Of a DNA stretch of 64,000 nucleotides, positions 49,145 to 59,804 are shown in pieces. Source of the stretch: Ruminococcus sp. YE71. Lineage in GTDB: Bacteria; Bacillota; Clostridia; Oscillospirales; Ruminococcaceae. The position numbers and the translations under genes are program-made. Where the stretch lies: NCBI RefSeq assembly GCF_900119155.1, contig NZ_FPIR01000001.1, positions 186,001-250,000 on the forward strand. Reading direction: 5' to 3'. The notes beneath the pieces were generated by a model that saw only the letters and a program-made list of their open reading frames with translations, did not search any database and was not told the origin of the DNA. Numbering within the stretch: position 1 is the stretch's first letter; the number at the start of each line of letters is the position of its first letter.

Positions 49145-49696
49145 ATGAGCATTGATTTTGAAAAGGAAATAGAAGATCAGATCGAGGAGGAGGCTGCCGA
49201 ACAGGCAGTTGAGGAGGAGATCGATGAGGAACAGACCGCGGAGACTGCCGAAGAGGGCGGCTCGGATAAGCTCGAAAAGGAGCTGGCCGAACAGAAGGAC
49301 AAGTACCTTCGCCTGATGGCAGAGTACGACAACTACCGCAAGCGCACCGCAAAGCAGCAGCTTGAAACGCGTGAGGCGGCAGTGGGCGACACGGTGCTGA
49401 ACTTCATAAAGATCTATGATAACTTCGAGAGAGCAGCCGAGACAGAGTGCTCGGATGAGACCTACAAGAAGGGCGTTGAGATGATACTCAACCAGTTCAG
49501 GGACGCTCTCGACAAGCTGAACGTTAAGATCATCGACCCCACAGGTGAACCCTTCGACCCAGCACAGGCGAACGCGGTAAGCACCATCGAAGACCCCGAC
49601 CTCGGCGAGAACGTCGTGGCTCAGGTGTTCGAGAAGGGCGTAATGATCGGAGACAAGGTCATCAGATACCCGATGGTAGTGGTGGCAAACCCGTAG
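49145..49696 (+). CDS. grpE: Nucleotide exchange factor GrpE
   Basis: DnaK cochaperone that releases ADP. The 183 residues begin with a very acidic about 50-residue tail, then the long coiled coil (KLEKELAEQKDKYLRLMAEY and DNYRKRTAKQQLETREAAVG) and the C-terminal beta domain (NAVSTIEDPDLGENVVAQVF; EKGVMIGDKVIRYPMVVVA). Length is normal. Spaced 8 nt from hrcA. Confidence 0.96.
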   Translation: MSIDFEKEIEDQIEEEAAEQAVEEEIDEEQTAETAEEGGSDKLEKELAEQKDKYLRLMAEYDNYRKRTAKQQLETREAAVGDTVLNFIKIYDNFERAAETECSDETYKKGVEMILNQFRDALDKLNVKIIDPTGEPFDPAQANAVSTIEDPDLGENVVAQVFEKGVMIGDKVIRYPMVVVANP

Positions 49697-49714
49697 CCCC
49701 CAAGGAGGTGCGGC

Positions 49715-50326
49715 ATGAAACGTACTATAACAGCGGCTCTTGCGGCGCTGCTTCTGCTCAGCGGATGCGGAAAAGGCGGTTCCGATTCCGTGTCGGTCGC
49801 AGACAACATCGAAGGCGTCCGTTCCTTCTACGACTCGGTCACCGACGACCAGCAGTGGCAGAACGACCTTAACACCGAAAGCCGCATTGATAAGCTAAAG
49901 CTTCCCGAAAGCACCCTCAAGGGACTCTCCACCGAGGACCTTGTGGACTCTATCCTGGACTATCCGCTCTTCTTCGAGTGGAAACGGTTCAGCACCTGTG
50001 AAGCGGGTCTTGAATATCTCAACGAGACGCTGGACACCATGCAGGAGCTGAAAAACCGCTCCGACGCGGCAAGCGTTCTTCTGAAAAAATACACCGACCA
50101 GAAGGTGTATACCGATGACGAGGACGCGGGCTCGATGACGGAAGCGCTCAGGATAAAGGATATTGAGCTTCTTATCACGCAGGATTACATCCTTGAACAG
50201 ATGACCGAAGAGGAGAAAACAAAATTCTACGAGGTCGCAAAACAAAAGCAGAAAGAAAAAGCAGCCTCGGCAATGTACGATTCGCCTGAGGAAATGATAC
50301 CTGATGCTATCAAGGATCTCAAATAA
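49715..50326 (+). CDS. Lipoprotein gene inserted in the heat-shock operon
   Basis: A 203-residue lipoprotein (lipobox LLLSGC, Cys about residue 18) with a mostly helical, highly charged body: residues 30-110 (VRSFYDSVTDDQQWQNDLNT...) and a C-terminal coiled-coil-like stretch rich in Lys/Glu (EKTKFYEVAKQKQKEKAASA). No family recognised. It lies between grpE and dnaK, 18 nt after grpE and 50 nt before dnaK, same strand, with its own AAGGAGG site, so it should be heat-regulated with the chaperones. A surface-anchored protein in this position is unusual. Confidence 0.8.
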   Translation: MKRTITAALAALLLLSGCGKGGSDSVSVADNIEGVRSFYDSVTDDQQWQNDLNTESRIDKLKLPESTLKGLSTEDLVDSILDYPLFFEWKRFSTCEAGLEYLNETLDTMQELKNRSDAASVLLKKYTDQKVYTDDEDAGSMTEALRIKDIELLITQDYILEQMTEEEKTKFYEVAKQKQKEKAASAMYDSPEEMIPDAIKDLK

Positions 50327-50376
50327 CACAAAGTAATTCAAACATACCCATATATATAAAAAAGGAGAAATGACTT

Positions 50377-52245
<1,869 letters not shown>

Positions 52246-52270
52246 AGACCGGTAAACCCTTAAACCTACG

Positions 52271-52299
52271 GGACGGCGGCGGAAAATTCGCCGCCGTCC
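52271..52299 (+). other. GC-rich hairpin between dnaK and dnaJ
   Basis: GGACGGCGGCG (52271-52281) and CGCCGCCGTCC (52289-52299), 11-bp perfect stem, 7-nt loop, no T-run after it. More likely a processing or mRNA-stability element that sets the dnaK:dnaJ ratio than a terminator. Inference. Confidence 0.7.
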
Positions 52300-52347
52300 T
52301 ATAGTAGGTTATAGCCTTTGAAAAAAGGGCATACGGAGGTAAAGAAT

Positions 52348-53508
52348 ATGGCAGAGGATAAAAGAGATTATTACGAGGTGCTCGGCGTTTCAAAGGGCGC
52401 TTCGGATGACGAGATAAAGAAAGCCTACCGCAAGATGGCAAGGCAGTACCACCCCGACCTTCACCCCGACGACAAGGACGCTGAGGCGAAGTTCAAGGAG
52501 GTAAACGAGGCTTACGAAGTGCTTTCCGACCCGAACAAGAAGTCGAAGTACGACCAGTTCGGCTTCGCAGGCGTTGACCCGAACTACGGCGCAGGCGCAG
52601 GCGCAGGTGCGGGCGGATTCGGCGGCTTCGGAGGTTTCGGCGGATTCGGCGGCGTGGATGACATCTTCAACGCCTTCTTCGGCGGCGGCGGAGCACGTTC
52701 CTCGAACCCCAACGCCCCCAGACGCGGCGAAGACCTCGAGCAGTCCATCACCCTTGAATTCATGGAGGCCTGCAAGGGCTGCCAGAAGTCCATCAAGGTC
52801 ACCAGGATGGAACGCTGTCCCGATTGTAACGGCACGGGCGCGGCAGCAGGCAGCTCGAAAAAGACCTGCCCCGACTGTCACGGCTCGGGACGCGTGCGCA
52901 TTACCCAGAATACACCCTTCGGAGCTTTCGCACAGACTACGAGCTGCTCCAAGTGCGGCGGCGCAGGCTCGGTCATCGAGAATCCGTGTCCTACCTGCGC
53001 AGGCAAGGGCAGAGTACGCAAGACCGTCACCAAGACCCTTAACATCCCCGCAGGCGTTTACGACGGCGCACAGCTCCAGATACGCGGTGAGGGCAGCCAC
53101 GGCATAAACGGCGGTCAGCCCGGCGACCTGTACCTGAATGTACGCGTCAAGTCCGACCCGCTGTTCATCCGCAGAAATACTTACGACATCTGGACGGAAC
53201 TGCCTATCACCTACGCTCAGGCAACTCTCGGCGATAAGGTCAGCGTGCCTACCATCGACGGCAACAAGACCTTCGAGATACCCGAGGGCACACAGCCGGG
53301 TACCGAGTTCAGGCTGAGAGGCCTCGGCGTGAAGCGCGGCAACCGCGATGAACGCGGCGACCACTATTTCCAGGTGGTCATCGAAGTGCCGAAGGGACTC
53401 AACAAACACCAGAAGGAGCTGCTCGAAAAGTTTGAAAGTTCGCTTACCGAAAAGAACTATAAAAAGCGTTCGACATTCTTTGACAAGTTAAAGGAAAAGC
53501 TGAAATAA
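52348..53508 (+). CDS. dnaJ: Chaperone protein DnaJ
   Basis: DnaK cochaperone. The 386 residues show the J domain with HPD at 35-37, a Gly-rich region ([17 protein letters not shown]), the zinc region with [24 protein letters not shown] and CPTCAGKG motifs, and the C-terminal substrate domains. ATG at 52348 has GGAGG seven to eight bases upstream; an in-frame TTG 30 nt earlier lacks such a site. Last gene of the operon, before a terminator. Confidence 0.97.
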   Translation: MAEDKRDYYEVLGVSKGASDDEIKKAYRKMARQYHPDLHPDDKDAEAKFKEVNEAYEVLSDPNKKSKYDQFGFAGVDPNYGAGAGAGAGGFGGFGGFGGFGGVDDIFNAFFGGGGARSSNPNAPRRGEDLEQSITLEFMEACKGCQKSIKVTRMERCPDCNGTGAAAGSSKKTCPDCHGSGRVRITQNTPFGAFAQTTSCSKCGGAGSVIENPCPTCAGKGRVRKTVTKTLNIPAGVYDGAQLQIRGEGSHGINGGQPGDLYLNVRVKSDPLFIRRNTYDIWTELPITYAQATLGDKVSVPTIDGNKTFEIPEGTQPGTEFRLRGLGVKRGNRDERGDHYFQVVIEVPKGLNKHQKELLEKFESSLTEKNYKKRSTFFDKLKEKLK

Positions 53509-53537
53509 CATAAAAACAGCGGTTCAAAGTTTGTTCA

Positions 53538-53576
53538 AAGCTCCCGAAAATAATTTACATTTCGGGGGCTTTTTTA
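53538..53576 (+). terminator. Intrinsic terminator of the heat-shock operon
   Basis: AAGCTCCCGAAA pairs with TTTCGGGGGCTT around a 12-nt loop, followed by TTTTTT. Confidence 0.85.
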
Positions 53577-53609
53577 TGTGATTTTTTACAAATTGAACAT
53601 ACAACGGTG

Positions 53610-53638
53610 TTTAAATATGTACGTCTAAATGCTATAAT
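53610..53638 (+). promoter_or_regulatory. Promoter of the GH26 gene
   Basis: TTTAAA (53610-53615) and TATAAT (53633-53638), 17-bp spacer; weak -35, good -10. Leader about 85 nt. Confidence 0.6.
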
Positions 53639-53729
53639 CATTGTAGAAAAAGCGATCGCGGCGCCCCCCGCCCGAAAGCTGAAAAAACACTATTTTTTTG
53701 ACCCCTTTTTTTCGAGGAATGTGATTACA

Positions 53730-55052
53730 ATGAATACAAAAAAGCATTTAGCAGTACTCTGCGCAGCCATCATGACAGCTGCCGCTTCGGCAGCTTACGC
53801 ACCTGCGGTCTTTGCAGACAGCTCCGCAGCCGACACCGCTGTGACCACTGCCGATAACTATACGGCAGCTCACCCCCTGACAAACCCTAACGCGACTAAC
53901 GAGACAAAACGCCTTTACGATTATCTCTGCGATAATTTCGGCGTTAAAATGATTGCAGGTCAGCAGGAGTCTACCTGGAAAGGTACTCCCGACTACGAAA
54001 TGAACTACATCGAGGAGACTACGGGCAAGCTGCCCGCTCTCCGCGGTCTTGATTTCATGAACGATGATTTCAGCGGCGTGGTAAAGCGCGGCATCGAATG
54101 GGACGCTAAGGGCGGTATCGTTGAGATATGCTGGCACTGCGGCGTCAACGGCAAGGGCTATAACGAATCGAAGGCGGATGACCCCGACTTTGAAAAGCTC
54201 CTTGACCCCTCCACCGATGAATACAAGGCGATGATGGAAAACTGGGACAAGGCAGGCGCGGCTCTCAAAGAGCTTCAGGACGCAGGCGTTCCCGTACTGT
54301 GGAGACCCTTCCACGAGTTCGACGGACAGTGGTTCTGGTGGGGCAAGGGCGGCGCCGAGAACTTCAAGAAGCTCTGGACGCTCATGTACGACCACTACAC
54401 CAACGACCTCGGGCTGAACAGCCTCATCTGGGTGCTGGGCTATGCCGACGACGTCAAGTCAGGCTGGTATCCCGGCGACGAATACTGCGACATCGTGGGT
54501 TCGGACACCTACCGCAAGACCACCGACAACAAGCGCGGCTGGAACCTGCTGCTGGAGAACGCCACCGATTCCAAGCCCATGTGCTTCCATGAGTGCGGCA
54601 ATCTGCCTGAGATAGACACCTTCACGGAAGACGGCGTGGTATGGTCGTGGTTCATGGTATGGCATACCGACTACATCGTCAACAACGACAAGGATAACCT
54701 CACCGAGGTGTACAACAGCGATGTTGTCATCACTCTCGACGAGCTGCCCGACTTAAAGTCCTACGGCAATACCGCTGAGGACAGCTCCTCGGATGAAAGC
54801 AGCTTTGAAGTGAGCTCTTCGGAGACAGGTTCCTCCCAGACAGACAGCAGCTCACAGACGTCGGACAGCTCTTCCGCTTCGTCTTCCTCGGCTGCTTCCA
54901 CTTCCACCGCAGCTTCCACCACCAAGACCGCGACTGCATCGGCAGCAGCGTCCTCCGACACCAGCCCCGCTACAGGTGCTGATACCGCAGGCGTGCTTGC
55001 TGTGGCTGTGCTCACCGCGGCTGTAGTTATCGTATCGAGAAAATGGAAATAA
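53730..55052 (+). CDS. Surface-anchored GH26 beta-mannanase
   Basis: An endo-beta-mannanase of family 26 acting on mannan or glucomannan outside the cell. Signal peptide to about residue 29; GH26 domain about 45-345 with WRPFHEFDGQWFWWG near residue 190 (Glu acid/base) and CFHECGNLPEID near 284 (Glu nucleophile). A Ser/Thr/Ala-rich linker of about 75 residues follows, then SPATGADTAGVLAV, a hydrophobic helix and the basic tail SRKWK. That C-terminus has the layout of a sortase sorting signal (SPATG in place of LPxTG), so the enzyme is probably wall-linked. ATG at 53730 follows AGGA by 11 bases. Monocistronic. Confidence 0.92.
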   Translation: MNTKKHLAVLCAAIMTAAASAAYAPAVFADSSAADTAVTTADNYTAAHPLTNPNATNETKRLYDYLCDNFGVKMIAGQQESTWKGTPDYEMNYIEETTGKLPALRGLDFMNDDFSGVVKRGIEWDAKGGIVEICWHCGVNGKGYNESKADDPDFEKLLDPSTDEYKAMMENWDKAGAALKELQDAGVPVLWRPFHEFDGQWFWWGKGGAENFKKLWTLMYDHYTNDLGLNSLIWVLGYADDVKSGWYPGDEYCDIVGSDTYRKTTDNKRGWNLLLENATDSKPMCFHECGNLPEIDTFTEDGVVWSWFMVWHTDYIVNNDKDNLTEVYNSDVVITLDELPDLKSYGNTAEDSSSDESSFEVSSSETGSSQTDSSSQTSDSSSASSSSAASTSTAASTTKTATASAAASSDTSPATGADTAGVLAVAVLTAAVVIVSRKWK

Positions 55053-55062
55053 CGATCCGCAG

Positions 55063-55146
55063 AGGATAAGCCCGACCTGAGTCAGGCACCTTATCGGATC
55101 AGATCACCTGCCGTCAGTTCCGTTGCAATTTCGGGGCTGACGGTTT
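55063..55146 (+). terminator. Hairpins between the GH26 gene and trmK
   Basis: GATAAG...CCTGA/TCAGG...CTTATC (about 55067-55095) and CCGTCAG/CTGACGG (55111-55117 and 55137-55143) followed by TTTG. Probably ends the GH26 transcript, though neither has a long T-run. Confidence 0.45.
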
Positions 55147-55167
55147 GCGCATGAACGGAGAGATAAC

Positions 55168-55875
55168 ATGAGACTTGAGCTCATAAACAAACGACTTATC
55201 GCCTGCGCCGAGGCAGTGCGCGGCTCGCAGACCGACTACGCCTGCGACATCGGCACAGATCACGGCTATCTGGCGGCATACCTTGTGCAGCAGGGCATCA
55301 GCCGCCGCGTCTGGGCGTGCGACATCAACCCCCGTCCACTCGGTTTCGCGGAAAAGACCATCGCCGAATACGGGCTCGGGGACAGCGTGACGGCGGTGCT
55401 CTCGAACGGGCTGGACGCTTTTCCGCAGCCGCCTGCGGAGGGCAGCTTTGCGGTCATCTGCGCAGGCATGGGCGGCGAACTCATCGCGGACATAATCTCG
55501 CGCTGCGGCTGGGCTGACAAAGCCGTCCTCATCCTACAACCCATGACCAAAGCCGACGTTCTTCGGGGATGGCTCTACGACAACGGCTACAGCATCACTG
55601 CCGAGACCGCCTGCGAGGACGGGAGTTTCGTGTATTCGGTCATGACGGCGGTGAAACGTCCGCCCGAATACGAATGCGGCGAGCGCTACCTTTCGGCAGG
55701 GTTCGTCACCGCCGAAACGGACGACGGAAGAAAATACCTTGCCATGAGATCGGCAAGGCTCAGAAAAGCAGGCGAGGGGATGCTCTCGTCATCGGATGAA
55801 GAAAAGCGCGCCGAGGGCAGGCGGCTGACCGCTCTTGCCGAACGACTGAAAAAAGAATCGGAGGGAATACTATGA
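55168..55875 (+). CDS. trmK: tRNA (adenine(22)-N(1))-methyltransferase
   Basis: SAM-dependent methylation of A22 in tRNA. The 235-residue protein has the Rossmann SAM site ACDIGTDHGYLAAYLVQQGI near residue 22, then CDINPRPLGFAEKTI and ICAGMGGELIADII near 95, followed by LILQPMTKADVLRGWL, the family hallmark, and a C-terminal coiled coil. It overlaps the Nif3-type gene by 4 nt, a very common pair in Firmicutes. Confidence 0.93.
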   Translation: MRLELINKRLIACAEAVRGSQTDYACDIGTDHGYLAAYLVQQGISRRVWACDINPRPLGFAEKTIAEYGLGDSVTAVLSNGLDAFPQPPAEGSFAVICAGMGGELIADIISRCGWADKAVLILQPMTKADVLRGWLYDNGYSITAETACEDGSFVYSVMTAVKRPPEYECGERYLSAGFVTAETDDGRKYLAMRSARLRKAGEGMLSSSDEEKRAEGRRLTALAERLKKESEGIL

Positions 55876-56639
55876 ATACCACAGTCGGACAGATCTACGA
55901 CCTTATCGACAGTTTTGCGCCGTTTTCGGGGCAGCAGAGCTATGACAACAGCGGACTCGTTGTAGGCAGCAGGGACAGCGAAGTGCTGCGAGTGCTGACC
56001 GCCCTCGACATCACCAACGATGTTGTGAGGGAAGCGGCGGAGAAGCGTTGTCAGCTCATCATCTCGCATCATCCCGTGATCTTCAGACCGTTGAAGAAGC
56101 TCGACCCGAGGGAGCCTGCCGTTGCGCTGGCGGCGAAAGGGATAGCGGCGATATGTGCGCACACGAGTTTCGACTCGGCGGAAGGCGGCATGAACGATCT
56201 GTTAGCGCAGCGGCTGGGGCTGAAGGTCATCGAGCCGTTAGCGTATGAGGAAGGCAAACCGATGGGGTATGTATGCGAGCTCCCGTTCGAGAGTTCGGCG
56301 TCGCATCTTGCGGAGGTTTGCAAGAAGAAGCTGGGCTGTGAAGTGATACGAATGACAAAAGCAGGCGGAAGTGTGAAGCGTGCGGCGATATGTTCGGGCA
56401 GCGGAGCGTCGCTGATAAGTGAAGCGATAGCGAAGGGCTGTGACGCGCTGATAACGGGCGACTGCAAGCATTCGGCGTTTATAGAAGCAGTGAACAGTAA
56501 TTTTTGTCTGATAGATGCAGGGCATTATCATACGGAGAATATTTTCCACGAGTTCATAGCGCAGAAGCTGACGGAAGAATTCCCCACCCTGACGGTAATG
56601 CAGTCGGAAGCGTTCACAGACCCCGTAACGATAGTCTGA
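55872..56639 (+). CDS. Nif3-like dinuclear metal centre protein
   Basis: A 255-residue protein of the Nif3/DUF34 family (GTP cyclohydrolase I type 2-like fold), probably a hexameric metal-binding hydrolase of unresolved function. Landmarks: YDNSGLVVGSRDSEVLRVL near residue 24, ISHHPVIFRPLKKL near 65 with metal-binding His, AHTSFDSAEGGMNDLLAQRL near 97, TGDCKHSAFIEAV near 197 and IDAGHYHTE near 215. Always found next to trmK in relatives. Confidence 0.9.
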   Translation: MNTTVGQIYDLIDSFAPFSGQQSYDNSGLVVGSRDSEVLRVLTALDITNDVVREAAEKRCQLIISHHPVIFRPLKKLDPREPAVALAAKGIAAICAHTSFDSAEGGMNDLLAQRLGLKVIEPLAYEEGKPMGYVCELPFESSASHLAEVCKKKLGCEVIRMTKAGGSVKRAAICSGSGASLISEAIAKGCDALITGDCKHSAFIEAVNSNFCLIDAGHYHTENIFHEFIAQKLTEEFPTLTVMQSEAFTDPVTIV

Positions 56640-56649
56640 AAAAGCAGCC

Positions 56650-56730
56650 ACCGACCCGTCCACGCCAGAGTCTCAAAAAGTTTAGGGGTCCAGGGTCTCC
56701 CGCCCTCCTAAACTTTTTAGTCTCTGGCGA
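56650..56730. repeat. Family C stem-loop repeat, copy 1
   Basis: CGCCAGAG + AAAAAGTTTAGG (56663-56686) pairs with CCTAAACTTTTT + CTCTGGCG (56707-56729). The first about 38 bp (CCCGTCCACGCCAGA ... AAAAAGTTTAGGGGT) recur at 58400-58437. Confidence 0.8.
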
Positions 56731-56776
56731 ACACGCTTCAATTGTTTGTTCTATATTTTTTGAAAAGAGATGACTC

Positions 56777-58387
56777 ATGGATAATAACTCTTCCCACCCT
56801 AAGGGCGTGCTTCGGAATAAATTTTACCTCTACCTTACCGAATTCTTCGCGGGTATGTCCGTAATGGCTGTCGAACTCGGCGCAAGCCGCCTCCTCGCAC
56901 CTTACTTTAGCTCCTCTCAGATAGTCTGGACTATCATAATCGGTACCATTATGATAGCTATGGCTCTCGGTAATATCTACGGCGGCCGCAGCGCCGATAA
57001 AGACCCCGACCCCGATAAACTTTATCGCCGCTTGCTCGTCTCCGCCGTCTGGACTGCCGCTATACCGGTCCTCGGTAAATTTATTATCCTCCTCGTTTCA
57101 GGTCTCCTCGTCGTTACCGTCAGTACTAATTTCCTCGTCTGGGCTGCGTTCCTCGCTTGTATGCTTATCTTCGTCTTCCCACTCTTCCTGCTCGGAACCT
57201 GCACCCCTTCACTCGTGAAATATACCGTCGGCAGCCTCGACGACAGCGGTAAAACTGTCGGCGCTCTCGGCGCTGCAAATACTATCGGCAGCATTATCGG
57301 TACTTTCGTCCCGACTTTTCTCTCGATACCCGCTTTCGGAACTGCGGTCACTTTCCTCATCTTCTCGGGGATAATGCTGATACTCGCGGCAGTCTACTTC
57401 ATCTCCGTGAAACGTAAGATCGTCGCGACGATCGTCAGCGCCGCTCTCTTCGTGGTGTGCTGCATCTTCGGTACGACCGCAGGCTTCGCGTTCTGGGAGA
57501 AAGACCTCACCTACGAGGGCGAGAGCGTCTATAATTACCTGCAAGTCAAAGAGGACGACCGCCGCGTTATCCTCTCCACTAACGTGCTGTTCGGCGTCCA
57601 GTCGCTGAAAATGAAGCACGGCGGTCTTTCGGGGCTCTACTACGACTACGCTATGGCTGCGCCGCTCATGACCGATAAGCCCAGCGGTGAGGGCTGCGAT
57701 ATCCTCGTGCTCGGTATGGGCAGCGGTACGTATGCCACTCAGTGCAGCGAGTATATCAAGGATGTGACCGTGGAAGGCGTCGAGATAGACGACCGCATCA
57801 CCGACCTCGCCCGCGAATACTTCGACCTGCCCGAAAGCGTGAAGGTCACTACCTATGACGGCAGAGCCTTCCTGAACGTCTCTGACAGGAAGTACGATGT
57901 CATCATGGTTGACGCTTATCAGGATATTACGATACCGTTCCAGATGTCGAGCATCGAGTTTTTCAGACTGGTGCGTCAGCATCTGACCGATGACGGCGTG
58001 ATGGTCGTGAACATGAACATGAAATCCGACCGTGCAGGAAGCGTGAACGATAAGCTCACCGACACGATATGTGCGGTCTTCCCGAACGTTTACACGGTGG
58101 ATGTCAAAGGCTCGACGAACCGTGAGCTGTTCGCGTCAGCGTCGGATGAGATGACGAAGCGGCTGACCGCGAACACGGAGAAGCTGACCGATGACCAGTT
58201 CGCGTATATGATGGGGCTTGTGACGGAAGGGCTGACCGAATGTAAAGCAAACGGCGCCCCGCTGACCGATGATAAAGCCCCCGTAGAGCTGCTGGGAATG
58301 CAGGTAATAGACGACCTGATAAGTGAAGAATTGAGCTACTATAAGAAAAAAATAGCCAAAGAAGGCATTTTATCGCTTATAGCATGA
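56777..58387 (+). CDS. Membrane-fused spermidine synthase-like protein
   Basis: A 536-residue protein with about six to seven transmembrane helices in the first 220 residues (e.g. VWTIIIGTIMIAMALGNIYG, FIILLVSGLLVVTVSTNFLV) and a soluble Rossmann methyltransferase/aminopropyltransferase-like domain afterwards: ILVLGMGSGTYATQC near residue 311, VEIDDRITDLAREYFDLP near 335, YDGRAFLN, and VIMVDAYQDITIPFQMSS near 375. It resembles the fused MFS/spermidine synthase family, whose members are often annotated as polyamine synthases without proof. Solitary gene flanked by family C repeats. An AAAGAGATG region precedes the ATG. Confidence 0.82.
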   Translation: MDNNSSHPKGVLRNKFYLYLTEFFAGMSVMAVELGASRLLAPYFSSSQIVWTIIIGTIMIAMALGNIYGGRSADKDPDPDKLYRRLLVSAVWTAAIPVLGKFIILLVSGLLVVTVSTNFLVWAAFLACMLIFVFPLFLLGTCTPSLVKYTVGSLDDSGKTVGALGAANTIGSIIGTFVPTFLSIPAFGTAVTFLIFSGIMLILAAVYFISVKRKIVATIVSAALFVVCCIFGTTAGFAFWEKDLTYEGESVYNYLQVKEDDRRVILSTNVLFGVQSLKMKHGGLSGLYYDYAMAAPLMTDKPSGEGCDILVLGMGSGTYATQCSEYIKDVTVEGVEIDDRITDLAREYFDLPESVKVTTYDGRAFLNVSDRKYDVIMVDAYQDITIPFQMSSIEFFRLVRQHLTDDGVMVVNMNMKSDRAGSVNDKLTDTICAVFPNVYTVDVKGSTNRELFASASDEMTKRLTANTEKLTDDQFAYMMGLVTEGLTECKANGAPLTDDKAPVELLGMQVIDDLISEELSYYKKKIAKEGILSLIA

Positions 58388-58395
58388 CCCAAACA

Positions 58396-58475
58396 ACATC
58401 CCGTCCACGCCAGAACCTAAAAAAGTTTAGGGGTACCGGCGAGGGGCTCGGGGGGCGAGGAGCGCCCCCAAAAAA
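58396..58475. repeat. Family C repeat, copy 2
   Basis: Shares CCCGTCCACGCCAGA and AAAAAGTTTAGGGGTACC with copy 1. Here CCTAAA/TTTAGG form a small stem (about 58416-58431) and GGGGGCG/CGCCCCC a second one (about 58451-58470). The rest is shortened compared with copy 1. Confidence 0.7.
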
Positions 58476-58516
58476 CATAAACAACACCATAACCAAAACA
58501 AGGAGAACCACCCAAA

Positions 58517-59437
58517 ATGCCGGAAATATGTCTCATAGGAACAGGCGGCATGATGCCGCTGAAAAACCGTTGGCTGACCTCGTGTTACTACGAGTACGAG
58601 GGTCACGCCCTGCTCATCGACTGCGGTGAGGGCACACAGATAGCACTCGCCGCCGCCGACCGCAAGATAAGCCGCATCGACGCGCTGCTCATCACTCACA
58701 CCCACGCCGACCACGTTTCGGGTCTGCCCGGCTTTCTGCTGTCGCTGGGCAACGCTTCGCGCGAAGAACCCCTCGACATCTACCTGCCCGCAGGCAAGAC
58801 GGGGGTCATCAAAAGCCTGATGAGCATCTGCGGTCACCTGCCTTTCGAGGTGAGATTCACCGAACTGCCTACCGACCGCCGCTTCAGCTTCACCGCCGAA
58901 CGGCTCTCGCCCCTGCTGACTATTGAGTCGCTGCCCCTGCGGCACAGCACTACCTGCATCGGCTACTCGGTCACACTTAACCGCAAACAGGAATTTCAGC
59001 CCCAGACAGCGAAGGAACTCGGCGTGCCTGTTCAGTTCTGGAGAGTGCTCCACTCGGGCGAAAGCGTGACCCTCGACGACGGCAGGATCATCACGCCCGA
59101 TATGGTCACCCTCGCAAACCGCCGCCCTATCAAGATGACTTACGTGACCGATACGCTGCCGTTCAACGGTATCGCAGAATTCGCGAAGGATTCACAGCTC
59201 TTTATCTGCGAGGGTATGTACGGTGACCGCGAAAAGAAACAGAGCATGAACGAAAAAGGACATATGCTCATGCAGGACGCCTGCGAACTCGCCGCAAAAT
59301 CGGGCGCGGAAAAACTCTGGCTGACTCACTACAGCCCCGCCGAAATGAACCCGAAATACTACGAAAAAGAACTCAAAAAACTCTTCCCTGCCGTCACTGT
59401 CAGCATTGACGGAATCAACATTGAAATAAAAGATTGA
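58517..59437 (+). CDS. rnz: Ribonuclease Z / MBL-fold tRNA 3' endonuclease
   Basis: Zinc phosphodiesterase that trims tRNA 3' trailers. The 306-residue metallo-beta-lactamase has the metal motif HTHADH at residues 61-66, DCGEGTQIAL near 35, and later PLRHSTTCIGYSV near 143, YVTDTLPF near 210 and LTHYSPAEMNPKYY near 272. Length and motifs match RNase Z. ACAAGGAG lies upstream of the ATG. It works in the same tRNA-end pathway as Cca (21.3 kb), though it is not adjacent. Confidence 0.93.
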   Translation: MPEICLIGTGGMMPLKNRWLTSCYYEYEGHALLIDCGEGTQIALAAADRKISRIDALLITHTHADHVSGLPGFLLSLGNASREEPLDIYLPAGKTGVIKSLMSICGHLPFEVRFTELPTDRRFSFTAERLSPLLTIESLPLRHSTTCIGYSVTLNRKQEFQPQTAKELGVPVQFWRVLHSGESVTLDDGRIITPDMVTLANRRPIKMTYVTDTLPFNGIAEFAKDSQLFICEGMYGDREKKQSMNEKGHMLMQDACELAAKSGAEKLWLTHYSPAEMNPKYYEKELKKLFPAVTVSIDGINIEIKD

Positions 59438-59455
59438 TTTGTGCAATCATCTAAA

Positions 59456-59491
59456 AATTCTTTTTCCTTTGAAAGAATTAATAGTTTTTTT
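59456..59491 (+). terminator. Intrinsic terminator of rnz
   Basis: AATTCTTT (59456-59463) and AAAGAATT (59472-59479), then AATAGTTTTTTT. Confidence 0.75.
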
Positions 59492-59515
59492 AGGATTATA
59501 ATGTTATAATAGAAT
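59490..59515 (+). promoter_or_regulatory. Possible promoter of the efflux operon
   Basis: Two overlapping -10-like boxes TATAAT (59497-59502 and 59505-59510) without a convincing -35. If used, repeat R7 lies within the leader of the efflux operon. Confidence 0.35.
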
Positions 59516-59540
59516 TAGACACTAAGGCTTTTCTGTCGTA

Positions 59541-59745
59541 AAAAGTGTGTGGGTCTTAGCTGGGGGAAACCTCGTAGGTCTTAACTGGGGGAAACCCGCC
59601 TTAGCTTCGCACGTCCGCCTTAGCTTCGCACGGCTTGAAGAAAGGTTCTCCCCTTGCCGTGCGAAGCTAAGGCGGACGTGCGAAGCTAAGGCGGACGTGC
59701 GAAGCTAAGGCGGGGGTCTCCCCCAAGCAAGACCCGCATTCTGTA
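59541..59745. repeat. Family A repeat element with five 19-bp units (copy R7)
   Basis: Starts with a duplicated GGTCTTAGCTGGGGGAAACC / GGTCTTAACTGGGGGAAACC, then two inverted units, TTGAAGAAAGGTTCTCCCCT, three direct units, GGGTCTCCCCC and AGACCCGCA. Lies between rnz and the MacA-like gene. Largest unit array in the window. Confidence 0.85.
59597..59713. repeat. Five 19-bp units, two inverted and three direct
   Basis: Direct units CGTGCGAAGCTAAGGCGGA at 59658-59676, 59677-59695 and 59696-59713 (last one short by a base); two reverse-complement units lie at about 59597-59633. They pair across the AGAAAGGTTCTCCCC segment to make a long stem. Confidence 0.92.
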
Positions 59746-59804
59746 AACGCAGAGAAGCCAAACAGTGTCACAGAAAAATAATATTTTAATCCGGAGGGAA
59801 CAAA

